A DNA stretch of 64,000 nucleotides. Source: Galerina marginata (lineage: Eukaryota > Basidiomycota > Agaricomycetes > Agaricales > Galerinaceae). The stretch spans positions 1-64,000 of the forward strand of contig JAECYW010000015.1 in NCBI GenBank assembly GCA_023014335.1, read 5' to 3'. The notes beneath the pieces were generated by a model. It was not told where the DNA came from. It saw only the letters and a list, made by a program, of their open reading frames with translations, and searched no databases. Below are positions 46,438 to 64,000 of the stretch, one piece after another. The position numbers and the translations under genes are program-made. Within the stretch, counting starts at the first letter, position 1, and each line of letters begins with the position of its first letter.

Positions 46438-48298
46438 ATTCAATTGCACGACGTCCTCACACGTGCGTTTTTTTTTTCACCGCCGAGTTCTAAAATCGAT
46501 GTAAACCACCTCCTTTCACAGACCCCATCATTTATTATATTATACCATATCGTGAATCGCACTGCATTTTTTGGTCATAGAAGGCCTGGGGAGGGGGTTG
46601 GGAGGGGGTTACTCGGCTAGAACGTTTCTAGTGGGTTGAGTGATATAGCCATTTCGTTTTCTTCAATATTGCTGTATTTGGGGTGGATCATTGGGGAATT
46701 GATAACAACTTACATTCTTATCTCGGGTCTGATTTCCTCTTGAAAGCCAGACAGCCTTCAAACTTAGTAAACGGACTAGATCCGGGAGACTTTTACAACT
46801 GAGGTGGTAGAGCAGATATCATGACATGAATTCTGTCCAGCTGCTCGTCGACAACGGCCCTCCTAGCCGCCCAATCTGAATCGCCTTTGCCATTAGCGAA
46901 AACCAATGATAAGTTGAAAAAAATTTATCGAGAATATGTCAACCATTCTCAATGACAAACTGAACGTAGGTCATGGATTTTTTAATGTTATGAGTCAGTG
47001 GATAACGGAGAAAATACCCGCCAGGGAGTCTGGTCAAGGAAGAGTATATAAATATATGTTCAGTGAGATCAATTCGAACTTTGCAGGCTGGGTAAAAATT
47101 TGAATCAGAGAGAATATGCCTATCGTCAACTACACAGAGTGCGGCAGGCGTCCGAGGAATATTGATACTTCCAGATTTCTTGGAATAAAATGCCTTGTCT
47201 AAAATGTTAGACAAGTCAGGCGACTGGTCGTCGGCTCTGAGTATCCAATTTAAGAGACCTGTCGGAAATGGTCGTCATAAATGAGAGAGCAGGTTTTCAA
47301 CGATTTCCGTCCATTCTACAGACTACTACATGGCGACCAGTCACACTTTGGTTACACTAAGCTCACTTGGTTACAGCTTCTCGCCGGTGTCCGGCGTTTT
47401 CTGTCCCTCCGTCTATATATGGTATACTAAAGACAAATAAACGCTTTCTACCTTTTGTCTTATGCCCTCTTTTGTTTTTCCTCTCGGTTGTGCTGATTTT
47501 TATGCTCATCGATCGGCTTGTAGTCTGTAGAAGGAACTCTGCCAGGGTGACTCTAGTCAAAGTACTTTGTGAACGGACATTAAGGAAGCATGGCATACTA
47601 CAACAATTTTTGAGGACAATTGGACATCCTTATGTCTGGTGACTATACAAAAGCAACATCATTTCCTTGTGTCGTTCCTGTCCGTGAACCCGTGGGAAAG
47701 GCACGTCGTCCGCCTCGACTCCGAGATTGGCGCTCACATTGCTATATTTAGACAGTTTCCATATTTAGCTGCCTGCCCGCAAAAACAATAAGGGACCAAG
47801 TTGACAAAAAGTTGACATTTGGCTCCGGAGTGAGGACATCACAATACGATAGGATGGGCTTGGGCTTGGGCTCGGACTGGATTAATTAGGTTGAGGTCGA
47901 TATGGCATGGCCCAAAATCCTAGGTGTTTTTAACTCCAAAGTTCCGTTTGGTTATTCAAGTTGATGGCTGGATGATGAAGGTGAAGGCAACCCTCGTAGT
48001 TTATTGTTATAATACGCGAGCGAGATCGCAGCCGCCTGGCCTTATTGGCAAGAACTGGTTGCTATTGTCTTCTTTTTTGTTGTCCAACTCGGCCCAGATC
48101 TTCGAAATACCACGGTTTCTCACCTGAGCGCTGCGAACCAAGCAAGATCCTGATTCACGTATTTATGACCCAAATGACAATAAAAAAACCCTAAGTAGGA
48201 CGCCGGAAGCTCATGCAACGCTTTGCACGAGAACCTTTTGCAGATCCGACCTCAGAAGGCCTGGCTGGCCGCCGAAAACCTAGAGCCATAGAGTCCTG
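46438..48298. other. No gene recognised between the pheromone-like genes
   Basis: About 1.9 kb with frames of up to 91 codons (47367-47642 +), none with family features. A run of gggcttgggcttgggctcgg occurs near 47851. Confidence 0.45.
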
Positions 48299-48305
48299 TA
48301 TAAAG
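48299..48305 (+). promoter_or_regulatory. TATA box of pheromone-like gene 2
   Basis: TATAAAG, with its last base 95 nt before the ATG at 48400, nearly the same spacing as in gene 1. Confidence 0.6.
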
Positions 48306-48399
48306 AGTTGGTTTGCCAGCGTAAATTTCCCCAGCTCACTGCTACTCCCCAAACGTACAAAAGTCCCGTCTTTGTCTTCTCTCATCCTCACAGGTTATA

Positions 48400-48525
48400 A
48401 TGGACTCTTTCTCGACCATCGGATCCTTCTTCATGATCGCATCAACACAAGATGAGGAAACGAAGATACCCAACGACGAAGAGAATGGTGGGAATGTAGG
48501 CAACGCCTACTGTGTCGTTGCTTGA
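48400..48525 (+). CDS. Mating-pheromone-like precursor 2 (41 residues, CaaX end CVVA)
   Basis: One exon, MDSFSTIGSFFMIAS at the start and DEENGGNVGNAYCVVA at the end, stop TGA. Compared with gene 1 the predicted mature part differs at one position (NGGNVGNAYC against NGGNAGNAYC), while the pro-part is 7 residues longer and different in sequence, so the two look like old duplicates under selection for the peptide. CVVA is a classic fungal farnesylation box. The acidic DEEN before the peptide is in the place where these precursors are cleaved. Both are on the same strand with similar TATA spacing, which suggests joint regulation. The alternative, a chance small frame, is made unlikely by the paired conservation. 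Confidence 0.82.
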   Translation: MDSFSTIGSFFMIASTQDEETKIPNDEENGGNVGNAYCVVA

Positions 48526-49513
48526 GCACTTTTCTGCCCGGTTTTGCATTAATCATCTTCATGGTGAGCTGATCTTCAAGCTCTTTTACCCATATTCGGC
48601 TTTCTAATTTTTGAATAATGACAGATTACAACTTCGTCTTCACATCCACCGCTTTTCTTTTTTTTTTTTGGGGGGGGGTGGGGGGTGGGGGGATATTCGA
48701 TTCGGACGACACTTGCGCGCCACACTGGCCTCGCACAACGGCATTACTTATTATATCAACTTCAACTTCGATTTCATATATTACATCAATTTTTGCTGAA
48801 AGTTCGAATGACGTTAATGGAGCAAACCGTCTCACCTCACTATGAAAGAACGTTGAAGGGCTTGTATTGATAAAGTCTCTAGAGAGTGTGCATAAAGGAA
48901 TTACAATGTAATCTTTTCGGGAAAAACAAGACCGTGCACACCGCTTAGTAGAAACCAACTTCAGCGAGCGACCGCCAATCGAGGCCTAAGCCCGCAAAGC
49001 AACTTGTCGTCCAAAATGTCAAGGAAAAAGCTGATCAGTGGGCGCAGTAATTGGCAAAGAAGATATACGAGTCTCCGTCCTGGATATGTTCCGGGCTTCG
49101 CAGTGCCGCGTCAATAATGGCAAACCCAGTTGCTTTGATAGACGGCCAAATGTCCCAGATACTTACTCTTTGGTCTATTGATCCTTTCGTTTCGCATATG
49201 GTCATGAACTCGTATGTAGGCTTCCTCTGAAACTGTAGGAGTGCCAAGCACTTTCTGGACTAAGGATCACCGCATCGACAGTCGAGAAACTGACTTCACG
49301 ATTGCTTCCCGAAGTAACTGTTAATCATTTTTATTTCCCGTCGGGGTCCGGAGTCAGCCACTGAGACAGAAGGGAAGGTCCTTTGTACAATCCCCAGGCA
49401 CAATGATAACCTCTGGACGAGTATTGGACCTTCGTTAGCTGCCAATCGAGTACTGTATTAATTGTCGAGGTCCTCAAATCCGGATCTATTAACCCACTCT
49501 GTCGACAGGATGC
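48526..49513. other. No gene recognised; contains a G-rich run
   Basis: A minus frame at about 49120-49265 reads KVLGTPTVSEEAYIRVHDHM, which looks protein-like but has no recognised family and no clear neighbours. Confidence 0.4.
48652..48692 (+). repeat. Poly-T followed by G9-T-G6-T-G6 low-complexity run
   Basis: A pyrimidine tract of about 18 bases ends at 48669; G runs are at 48670-48678, 48680-48685 and 48687-48692. The three G runs could be divided into four tracts and form a quadruplex. It is about 145 bp downstream of pheromone-like gene 2. Confidence 0.85.
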
Positions 49514-49527
49514 TAATCGGCCGATGA
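49514..49527 (+). repeat. 14 bp direct repeat (target duplication), left copy
   Basis: TAATCGGCCGATGA; identical to 50339-50352; contains the palindrome ATCGGCCGAT. Confidence 0.75.
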
Positions 49528-49551
49528 GTTTGAGTTTGAGTTTGAGTTTGA
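49528..49551 (+). repeat. Hexanucleotide tandem repeat, GTTTGA x4
   Basis: Four exact units, forming the predicted 3' tail of the minus-strand SINE. Confidence 0.9.
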
Positions 49552-50254
49552 TACTATTGTTTTCACAGCTTGATACATGACAGGGTCTTAAGCGGCTGCG
49601 TAGTATGACCGGGCGTGTTCTACAAAGTCCGTGTCTATCTAATTTTGTCGTTACATCCTGTGGTTATATCTAATCATGGCTTGCGATCCGGAATGCGCTA
49701 TCGCTAGGGTTAGGAAATGTCTTCCCTCGCTACTCCCGGAGTTAAGCTATTTTTACATAGCACCCTTCCCAATTCCACTCAACACCCTGTCGTGCAGGTA
49801 ATCGTTATCGGCAGCATGATCCTCGGCAGCCGGTTGCCGGCGAATCCTGAGCAGTTTAGTCCTGTGGACTTGTCCTTTCGGGTCGGCTCTAGCCGTCTTC
49901 TGAGTCGGGTTGTCAAACTTCCACCTGATGGCCCAGTTGGTTCGTACGGTTCGGGGACTGGTTTACCAGCCTCGGCAATTCTGCCAGGATCAACTGACCC
50001 TCGTCCCAATCCTCCCAGCTCTCCACCTGTATCTCGGCAATACCTGTTTTTCGCAGGCAAGGAGAGTAACGTCACCACAATATCATCAATTAACTGAGTA
50101 CGAAAGTGGGTATGTCATTATCGGCCGCTGCGGCTCTATTTGCCCCGACCGCGGCTAAGTAAACCGGCAGCATTCTTAAAGCCTCCCCATCTATCGCATT
50201 CCCACAGTGTCACCCGAGGGCGTAGAAACTCCGCACAGTGTCTAAAATGTTAAC

Positions 50255-50334
50255 TGCGCAGAGGGCAGATTGAACTTGCGTCCTCCATGCCTGGGGGATC
50301 TTGACTCGCGATGGTGCCACTAGGCCACTGCGCC
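50255..50334 (-). other. tRNA-like (degenerate) sequence, head of the SINE
   Basis: Acceptor stem of 6 pairs (GCGCAG with CTGCGC), pol III boxes A and B at tRNA-like spacing. D, anticodon and T stems do not form cleanly, so it is not called a working tRNA gene. Confidence 0.5.
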
Positions 50335-50338
50335 CCCG

Positions 50339-50352
50339 TAATCGGCCGATGA
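50339..50352 (+). repeat. 14 bp direct repeat (target duplication), right copy
   Basis: TAATCGGCCGATGA; directly outside the tRNA-like head. Confidence 0.75.
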
Positions 50353-51151
50353 ATGGAGGATGTCGTTAATACTCGCAGTTTGGATTTCGATTGGTGTAAA
50401 TTCAGCTGCCGCAAATGTGTACCCTTCCGGAGGCAAGTGTCATTATGCAAGGCTGCCCATCAGCGAAAAGTTTTCACCACGCCTCGATATTCGGCCATGA
50501 ACGGTATCGGTTGAGTATATTCTCTTGATTGGTTCGTCTGGGATGTGGCAACCGCATTTCGATTGTCTTGAGGACGCGAGGACGGGTGAATGTTTGTTTC
50601 ACATCTGGCGACATATTCTGCAGTGATATATGACTGCAGAGTCAGAAGTTGTAACAGCAGGCTTTGGCATTGATCTTGTCGTCCAAGGCGGCGAATCGAA
50701 AATGGGTTTCGACCTAAGAACTGCGAGCTAACGTCGATGTGGCGAGAAGACCTGGTGTGTAAAGGCTGTAGGAACAAAGAGCAGCCTTACAGAACGTCGG
50801 TTAGGGCTATGCTCAATCAAAAGCCCCTCTGGACGTCCTGGTAGGCTGGTACGATGTTAGTTCAGAGGCGACAAAGGTTTTTTCTAAATGCCAATCCAGG
50901 ACACGTATAAATAGAACCAAATCGCGGGAAATGAGCTGCAACGTTAACTCCGTTTCATGGCGGCAGATGTCCCAACGTAAACCTCTGAAGAAATTTCAAG
51001 GTAGTTTAAGACATGTTCTGCATCTCAGGGTTTAGACAGGGAAGGGTTTGCAAAAGCCACACAAAAGTGGTAATCATATTCTACAAAATGGTTGGAAAGG
51101 TAGATAATTATGCGTGCAATGACAGAGGGAGGATGCTATTCCTCAGACCTC
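50353..51151. other. Intergenic, no gene recognised
   Basis: Between the SINE and the 3' end of RPB1; a minus frame at 50460-50777 has no family features. Confidence 0.45.
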
Positions 51152-57848
<6,697 letters not shown>

Positions 57849-59685
57849 GGTGACTTAAACAAAAAGGATGCAGTTGAAGATGGTGATAATAGGGTAGGAA
57901 AAAAGCAATATTTTAGGATGAAAGGGCTTGGAAAGGAAATTATGGTGTATGGGTAAGGCCTTGTATAATCCGGGGAAGCTTTGGAAGCTTGTGGTAAGCT
58001 TTTTTGAGGGTTGCTGGCTGCGAGACCCAAGAGACCGAAAACTTCTCTAAAAGATAGAGAAAACCGAGGGAAAGCAGCTGTCGCGGCCGAAGACTAGTGG
58101 CTAACGTCCAAACGACCTATTAGACCACAAAACACGAGACCAGAGGGTGGTATTGTGTGTCCAAAGGACGATGATGAGGAATTGCGTGGTGGTTGAGGGA
58201 CAACCAACGATGCAGACTCCCAGTTTCCGACTCCGATACATGTCGGCTCCGCATATGGCTTACCGTCACATTTGTCACTAGAATTTGTCACATAAAACAA
58301 TGGACTTCGAAAGGTGGGACCCTTCTTCCTCACCTATTATGTATTTGAAACACCAACGAAATGCAGTTGAGGATCGAGCAGATAAATTTTGACTTCGGAC
58401 CCGCCACACTTTTTTTTGATATTTTGTTTAGGATTTTTTGAGATTTTGTTGACATTTAGTCGGAACTTGAATACCTGGTCCAACTGTTTCCAGGGTTTCT
58501 CGCTGTTTGATCATGATCTGCAGCACCTTGGACATTGTCCGGGGCACTACACCCGTTCTATGCCTTGCTCTTTCGGATCCAGTAACCGTTCAAGCGCTCT
58601 TCTTCACAGATACCCAGCCCCATCTCTGAAGATATGAGGAGCCCAAACCGCCCCCATCTCGCGTTCGAGGTCTTATCTCGGCGTTATCGTTTTAGAACTC
58701 ATGTTGGAAGCATGTAAGGCGCTATTTTCGACGATGACTCTATTGGCGAGCCGTAGAAAGCGGGAAACATGATTCTTCATCGCCCAACGTCCCCAACAGC
58801 CATGAAGGCGGTTGGCCGCAACACCCGGTCACGATTAGTAATTAGTGGCCCGGCTCTGCCTTGGTTCCCTCTGACTCAACCTGACTCGGCTGCCCCTCCC
58901 AACTACCTTCAAAGATCTACCTGAAGCCAAAATACTCTTCTAGACGCAGGTAAATCTGGAGAGGCAACACACTTGCTTTCCGCTATATGTTCGCAATGGG
59001 GACACTCTACCATAATTGTCTCTACGAAAGTCAACCGGATTCAAATCTTTGCCTTTACGAAAGCAAAACGCTTTATGATTTGAGAAGGCTTGTCGTCTTA
59101 CTAGGCTTCATCATTCATGCCAGCTCCCGTTGTTCTTCTATGAGCTTTGAGTACCTTATTGCGTAATTGCGTGTTCCCGTTGCGCGTGTTGCTTCACTTC
59201 CAATTCTTCTCGGACTTGCAGTAATTTGTGCTCAAAATTTCATCTAAATGCTTCGAAACAACACCGGGTACTGATCCACGCTGCCGCACTGGACCCACAA
59301 ACCGAAGCACTCGCGTGAAGGGTTATCAGATCTCCATGTAACAATGTGTCGATATTTATAGGCCGTTGTATCAATGTATAAGGCGCATCTGCGATTAATA
59401 GACAACACCACCCCACCCTGTGTACGTCGCAACGACTGTCTAGAATACATAATATGTAACATAAGAAAAACAATGACGCGGTCCAAAAAGCGACAGAAGG
59501 GTTGACACGACCTTGTACTTGACTCTCATGACATTGCCAGTAGTAACGAAAGCCTTCATCAATCAATGGGCGCCTATTCATAACGATCTATAAGTACCGC
59601 AAATTTCGACTCTACCCTTCAGCACCTCTAAATACATACTCATCTTCTCCCACTCGACTCATATCGACGATCAACCTAATTCATT
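57849..59685. other. Intergenic, divergent promoter region of RPB1
   Basis: 1.8 kb between two divergent genes. Frames on both strands (58094-58333, 58389-58637, 59240-59581) show no family features. Nothing else recognised. Confidence 0.45.
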
Positions 59686-60378
59686 ATGTCGTCTTCTACC
59701 TCAATCGACAACTGCGACAATGCAGCCTCAAAGCAACTGGAACAGGTGGTCCCCTTCGTTGAAGGCACCCCCACAGCAGTTGCAATACAAGATGCCCCAA
59801 GCGATGATCTGCCTAAAAAAATGGCTATGGAACTAGTGATGGGAGCGCAACTAGTTCCGTTAGAGACGATAAAAGTAATGGAAAGTTTGGGCACACAAGC
59901 AAAACAAGAGGACGAGGAATTTGGGGCAGAAGGAGAGAATACCGCGGTCGTTGAAGCTGACAACGGAGAAGTTTCTCGTTCGGTGGATTGCCCGGCGTTC
60001 AAGCCTGCTGCAAGGATTGCGCACAAACTAGACGCCATCCCCGAGCTCCAACTCACGCTAGACGACGATAACGCATTTACACCGCCCATATCTGGGGAAA
60101 TACCTGCACCAAGGGGATCACCCAACCAAGTCGATGACCCTGACAAGATGCTCCGAGATATCACCCAAGCAGTGAGTAACTTCTACTTGCCTCGTGTGCT
60201 AAAAGCTATATGAAATCTTCACCTCACCAAGGCATGGTCTGAATTCGTCGTTGATGATCCGATATTCCGGGAGGAGTTGGGAGTCAACACCGAGGCCAAG
60301 AACGACCTGCTTGAAAAGGTGTGCATCGTTGACAAGACTGGTGGCATGCTCGTCCTTAATAAACCCGACTGTCAGTGA
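59686..60378 (+). CDS. Unrecognised acidic protein, 210 residues
   Basis: Exons 59686-60171 and 60232-60378, with a GTGAGT...CACCAAG intron, give 210 residues plus stop. The first exon is rich in Glu, Asp and Ala without transmembrane or signal segments; blocks include QLEQVVPFVEGTPTAVAIQD and LQLTLDDDNAFTPPIS. The second exon has a more folded look, AWSEFVVDDPIFREELG then NDLLEKVCIVDKTGGMLVL. No family is recognised. ATG at 59686 is the first in frame and is preceded by pyrimidine-rich sequence. It is divergent from RPB1 and has no close partner gene. I consider it real because both exons stay open and the splice sites are good, but the role is unknown. Confidence 0.55.
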
Positions 60379-62377
60379 ACACCAGTCGAATTGTTTTGTT
60401 ACTCGTACATTGCCTACCTCTCGAAGCTCTCCTCTTGCGTTTATAGTTATAATGTTTTCTTGGGTTAAGTTATACCCCGTTGCTGTTTACTAATGCTATC
60501 CTGCTCGATCCCGCCTGGCTTTGCTCCTGTCCTGAAACTGCTATCTTGCTTTTTGTAAATGGAGTAATTTGCATGCTACAACGAAGTATTCAGCGCAAAG
60601 CCGTAAGGAGGTGCAAGATTGGTCGAACTTGAATGGTTAATGATCGAAAGGGCCCGGTCGCCGTTCAAGAAAATTCAAGAATTCGAAGGCGTGTATCGTA
60701 TAACTAATTCCATATAAAATGGAAATGTCGGTTCTGGATTTAATCCCAATTTAACCATTTGACGCCCTTGGAGACATTCACCTTGAATCTGTGAACCCGC
60801 AATATCTGTCAAATGCCAAAGATCAGAGAACAGTCTTAGGAAGAGTGTAAGTGATCGTACACACTCAGGCTAGACAAGCTTTCATGCCCCACTTAGCTCA
60901 TTTCGAACTTGGATTGGCACTATCCTTCTTGCAGCCACAACAACTGGAAGAAAGTGGAGATTCGACCCCATCTGGCTTGTCTATCTTCGTGGGAGGCATG
61001 AAAGGAGTACCTTCAGTCATTGTTGCCATCATCATATGTTGCGCGTCGACGATTTGGAAACAAGGATTAGATCCCGCTTCAGTGGTGGTGAATCTGGATT
61101 CGCCAAATTTCAAGGAGGCCCTCTGAACATTGCATAACACTTACGTAGATCAAAACGCGGAGTTCGGGTAGAAGAATCCAGATATCCATGAATGAAATTG
61201 TATTTATTTCTCTTGCCGGCTGCCTGGTAAACGCAGGACGATTCAGGAATGCAACGAAGTGACCAACTGCAAATTTCGCATAACCGCGCGTGATTTTTGT
61301 GTTTAAGGTCAGGACCCAAAGCCATCCCAGTGAGTTTGCCCATAATTGCACTTGATTGCACCAGGAATACCATTCCTCGAGTATTTTCGGGGATGTAGCT
61401 CGACTGTTGAAACCACAAACAGTAATGAAAGCTGCGTCGAAGTCGGTTACGGTCTGTTACGTTCGAACGTCAAGGCAAATTGCCACTTGGGAGAGAAGAA
61501 AGGTACCCAATGGCCCTTAAGTTAAAACTGCGAGGTTGAGTTCCGACATTAGTGTTGTGAGATGAAGCCCTTCAAGTTGCGAGTCGAAACCCTGACGCGT
61601 TGATTGGCTGGCATGAACGTGACCTATTTAGCGGTGACGTCACTCAGGACTACTTAGGACGTTCAGTTTTGTGTTGAACTTCCTCTAGTCTTCCTTTACA
61701 ACCAACGCGCACAGATGTTACAGACGACATTCATGATAGCGGCGTAAACGCTGGATCTCCCAGCGCCAAACTTGCTGACATCAAGGCTGAATATTTGAAT
61801 GCCGTGCCATTCCCACCTCTGTCCCACTTGTCCCAGTCCCACCTACCAGTCGCCGTGGCTAAGTTAGTAATTAATGAACAGGGCACCAACTTTGACCCAC
61901 TAGTTCTTATCTTCAACGTCATTCGTGGGTGTGGTTTGTTCATTTGGTCCAGCTGCTTTCCTCCATGTGACAGTAAGACAAAAATATTATCTCTGTGTCG
62001 CAGGAAACTACTGACATTCTTCTTTGGTTATCTAGATGTTCCGCTTCAATTTCAGGCCACCCAATGCTTCTACTTATAAAGATATTCCCATGAACTTTCA
62101 ACGGGCACCCGTTTCTTACAATGGAGTCACCTCTGCTAAATCGGAATACTATGTAATGGGGTTTGGGAACGGCTTCGGGCTATGGTTATTCTGGTTGGAA
62201 AAAGCGTGTTGGGAGAAATCCCCTATCCTCACCTTCATTTTTTTAAACCAGTCTACGAATACCTGGAAGATGCGCGGAGGTTTGGGCCGAAAGATAGAAC
62301 CTCCAAGATATCATTGACGTCCTTCTCAAGTCGAGTATAAAACATGGATGTCGTGGTGCTCTGATCTTCATTCCGCT
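60379..62377. other. No gene recognised
   Basis: 2 kb. Frames at 60851-61126 (+), 61110-61418 (-) and 61795-62317 (+) were considered; the last may be 5' untranslated sequence of the permease. No motif found. Confidence 0.4.
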
Positions 62378-64000
62378 ATGGCGAATATCCTCCGAAGGAT
62401 CGAGAAGAAGATTGCTCTCGAGAATTACTCCAACGAGGCCAACGAAGACCTTCTTCCAAGTCCTCCTGAAGCCCGTACCTGGACATGGTGGAATTATAGC
62501 TCGGTTTGGGCAGGGCAATCTCTGGATGCGACTTGGGTATGTTTCCTCGACTTATTTTGATCTTTCATTTCGCGTTCTTGCTCATTTTTTCGTCAGTGGA
62601 GCGTTGGTTCTTCCTTTATTAGCGTCGGCCTCACAGTGAAACAAACCATCGCCCCTGTCCTCATCGGTTGTGCGATCCTAGGTGTTGCGGCTGTGTAATG
62701 ACCCTCCTGTATCAGTCATCTGGCGTTGTCTAACTTGCTTTTAGTCTCAATGCAACTTTTGGGGCTCATTATCACGTCGGCTTTCCCGCAATGATTCGGT
62801 ACGTGCGCGTCTCACGATACATTTCAGCTAGTCTGATCGACCCTTTTCTAGCCCAACCTTTGGTGTCACAGGTTCAAAGTGGTTTGTCGGTTTGCGAGGA
62901 CTAATTGGAATCGTAAGTATATCATTTTTTTCTGAAATATGTTTCTGATATTTCTTACCTTTAGGTTTGGTAGTAAGTTTCTCGAAATGGTTGTATTGTT
63001 TATAATGGAACTAAGAGCTGTGGTCGACCAGTGCCATCCAGGTGTTCTACGCCGCCCAATTGATGAACATTATGTGGATCTGCGTCTTTGGTCACATATA
63101 CAAGGATTGGAACCCGCCCGTACCGTCTTCTGCTGGTACCGATGCTAAAACCATCATGAATTGTACGTCTTTGATGTCCTGGGCAGACCGGCCTTCTGTC
63201 TTATCTGTAATTCTCAGATTTCCTCGCGTGGGGAATCTCATTACCATTGTCGTTACTTCACCCGTCAAAGTTGCGCGCTGTCTTCTCGACAAGAGCTATG
63301 TTCGGATTCATCGCCTTTTTCACTATGTTTGGTGGGCCTTGACCTCTTTCAATCTTTATAAACGATTTTAATTTTTTGGACAGTATGGTGTACCGTTTTA
63401 GGTCAGAAAGACCCCGCCGGTTTCAAGGGTTTCAGCATCCTTCAAGAAAACCCCATCTCCGGAGCTGCCGTTGGGTGGGCGACAATGAGCTCTATCAACT
63501 CCATTCTCGCCACCACCGCACCTATGATCACGAACCAGTCCGACGTCTCTCGCTACGCCAAGACGCCCGGACAAGCTGGCTGGCCTCAAGGCATGACCAT
63601 CTTCGTCACCAAAACGGTGATTGCATTTTTCAGTATAATCTCAGCGGCTTCTCTACAATCGCGCTACGGAGGCATCGCAAAATGGAATATTTGGGACCAG
63701 CTTGATCTCCTCCTTAACGAGAATTGGTCTGCAGCGACGCGATGTGGATGGTTTGTTTATTTTCATTGGGTCTCGTTTTAGTACGCGCTGAAGTTTTTTT
63801 TTGCATAGTTTCATCGTTGCCTTGGGAGTCTTTTATTCGGTCCTCGTCACCAACGCATACTGTAACACAGTTCCTTTCGGCGCTGATATCGCCGCCCTTT
63901 TCCCTCGTTCGTTTTTTTCCAGTCTTTCAGTTGTAGCATCTGCTGAAAGCGACATCTTCCTGCAGGTTATTTCAGTCAGTTCGACCACTTCCTCAGTGTC
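62378..64000 (+). CDS. NCS1-family nucleobase/allantoin permease, 3' end outside window
   Basis: Proton-coupled importer of uracil, allantoin or related compounds at the plasma membrane. The N-terminus ends in DLLPSPPEARTWTWWNYSSV, the family's DLxPxPPExRTW block. After intron 62537-62596 come VGLTVKQTIAPVLIGCAILG, then HYHVGFPAMIRPTFGV and KWFVGLRGLIGI; later VFYAAQLMNIMWICVFGH, FLAWGISLPLSLLHPSKL, GFKGFSILQENPISGAAVGW, MITNQSDVSRYAKTPG and VALGVFYSVLVTNAYCNTVP. All junctions found keep frame across about nine introns. The last exon (PRYFSQFDHFLSV) runs to the window edge; about 150-200 residues should follow. Start is set at ATG 62378; an in-frame ATG at 62348 is possible. FUR4/DAL4-like is the closest group, substrate not resolved. 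Confidence 0.88.

Larger units (their letters stand above)
49528..50338 (-). mobile_element. Candidate tRNA-headed SINE (about 810 bp) with repeat tail
   Basis: A perfect 14 bp direct repeat TAATCGGCCGATGA lies at 49514-49527 and 50339-50352. Just inside the right copy, reading leftward on the minus strand, is a tRNA-like head: stem GGCGCAG, box A TGGCCTAGTGG (50317-50327), box B AGTTCAATC (50268-50276) and the closing CTGCGC. At the other end, just inside the left copy, is a short tandem tail (four GTTTGA units on the + strand, TCAAAC on the minus). Head, tail and flanking duplication in this order are what a SINE insertion leaves. At 810 bp it is longer than most SINEs, so a composite is possible. 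The central body was not recognised. Confidence 0.6.

Noticed and set aside
50255..50334. Working tRNA gene
   Set aside because: Boxes A and B and an acceptor stem are present, but D, anticodon and T stems do not pair properly; better explained as a SINE head.
59676..60164. 162-codon minus frame
   Set aside because: Antisense to the supported two-exon gene; Ser-rich composition is the complement of the acidic coding strand.

Overview
The window reads as nuclear DNA of an agaricomycete (mushroom-forming basidiomycete). Evidence: genes broken by many 45-65 bp GT-AG introns; agaricomycete-type gene families (expanded kinase-like proteins, F-box/LRR proteins, a Plavaka-like transposase, a RecQ-like helicase of a dispersed family); and two tiny CaaX-ending pheromone-like precursors. 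No prokaryotic, organellar, CRISPR or viral features were seen.

Left part (about 1-26 kb) is a repeat and relic zone. It holds two kinase-like genes (2-1027 +, 1707-3990 -), a broken UTP20 copy (5225-7790), an F-box/LRR gene with three frameshifts (9214-11298 -), a clathrin heavy chain exon fragment (13180-13370), and a 1.67 kb element with long inverted repeats, TA target duplications and a decayed helicase gene (13371-15044). The element abuts and supplies the stop codon of an unrecognised gene (15044-16260 -). A coiled-coil gene, a Plavaka-like transposase relic, a frameshifted agaricomycete-family gene, a three-unit degenerate tandem array and another family gene (24272-25260 -) follow.

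Middle part (26-46 kb) is mostly sound genes: an MSH4 meiotic MutS homologue without its N-terminal half (26360-28868 +), a small gene carrying a 550 bp hAT-type MITE exactly at a splice donor (29010-30037 -), a full-length ABCC transporter (31113-37626 +), a fungal rhodopsin-like seven-helix protein (38264-39680 -), and two neighbouring MFS transporters (40989-42556 + and 42956-45696 +).

Right part (46-64 kb) has two pheromone-precursor-like genes 2 kb apart (46333-46437 and 48400-48525, both +), each with TATAAAG about 95 nt before ATG; a candidate tRNA-headed SINE with 14 bp target duplications (49528-50338 -); RPB1, the largest subunit of RNA polymerase II (51152-57848 -), whose exon model sums to 1753 codons and needs micro-exons, including 9, 3 and 12 nt ones in the CTD; a small unknown gene (59686-60378 +); and an NCS1 nucleobase permease that runs off the window (62378-64000 +).

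The housekeeping genes (RPB1, MSH4) anchor the assignment; transporters and pheromone genes are single-function neighbours rather than an evident cluster. No STE3-type pheromone receptor is visible in the window. Exon models were built by eye from frame, splice sites and conserved motifs; where summed exon lengths are divisible by three this is stated.
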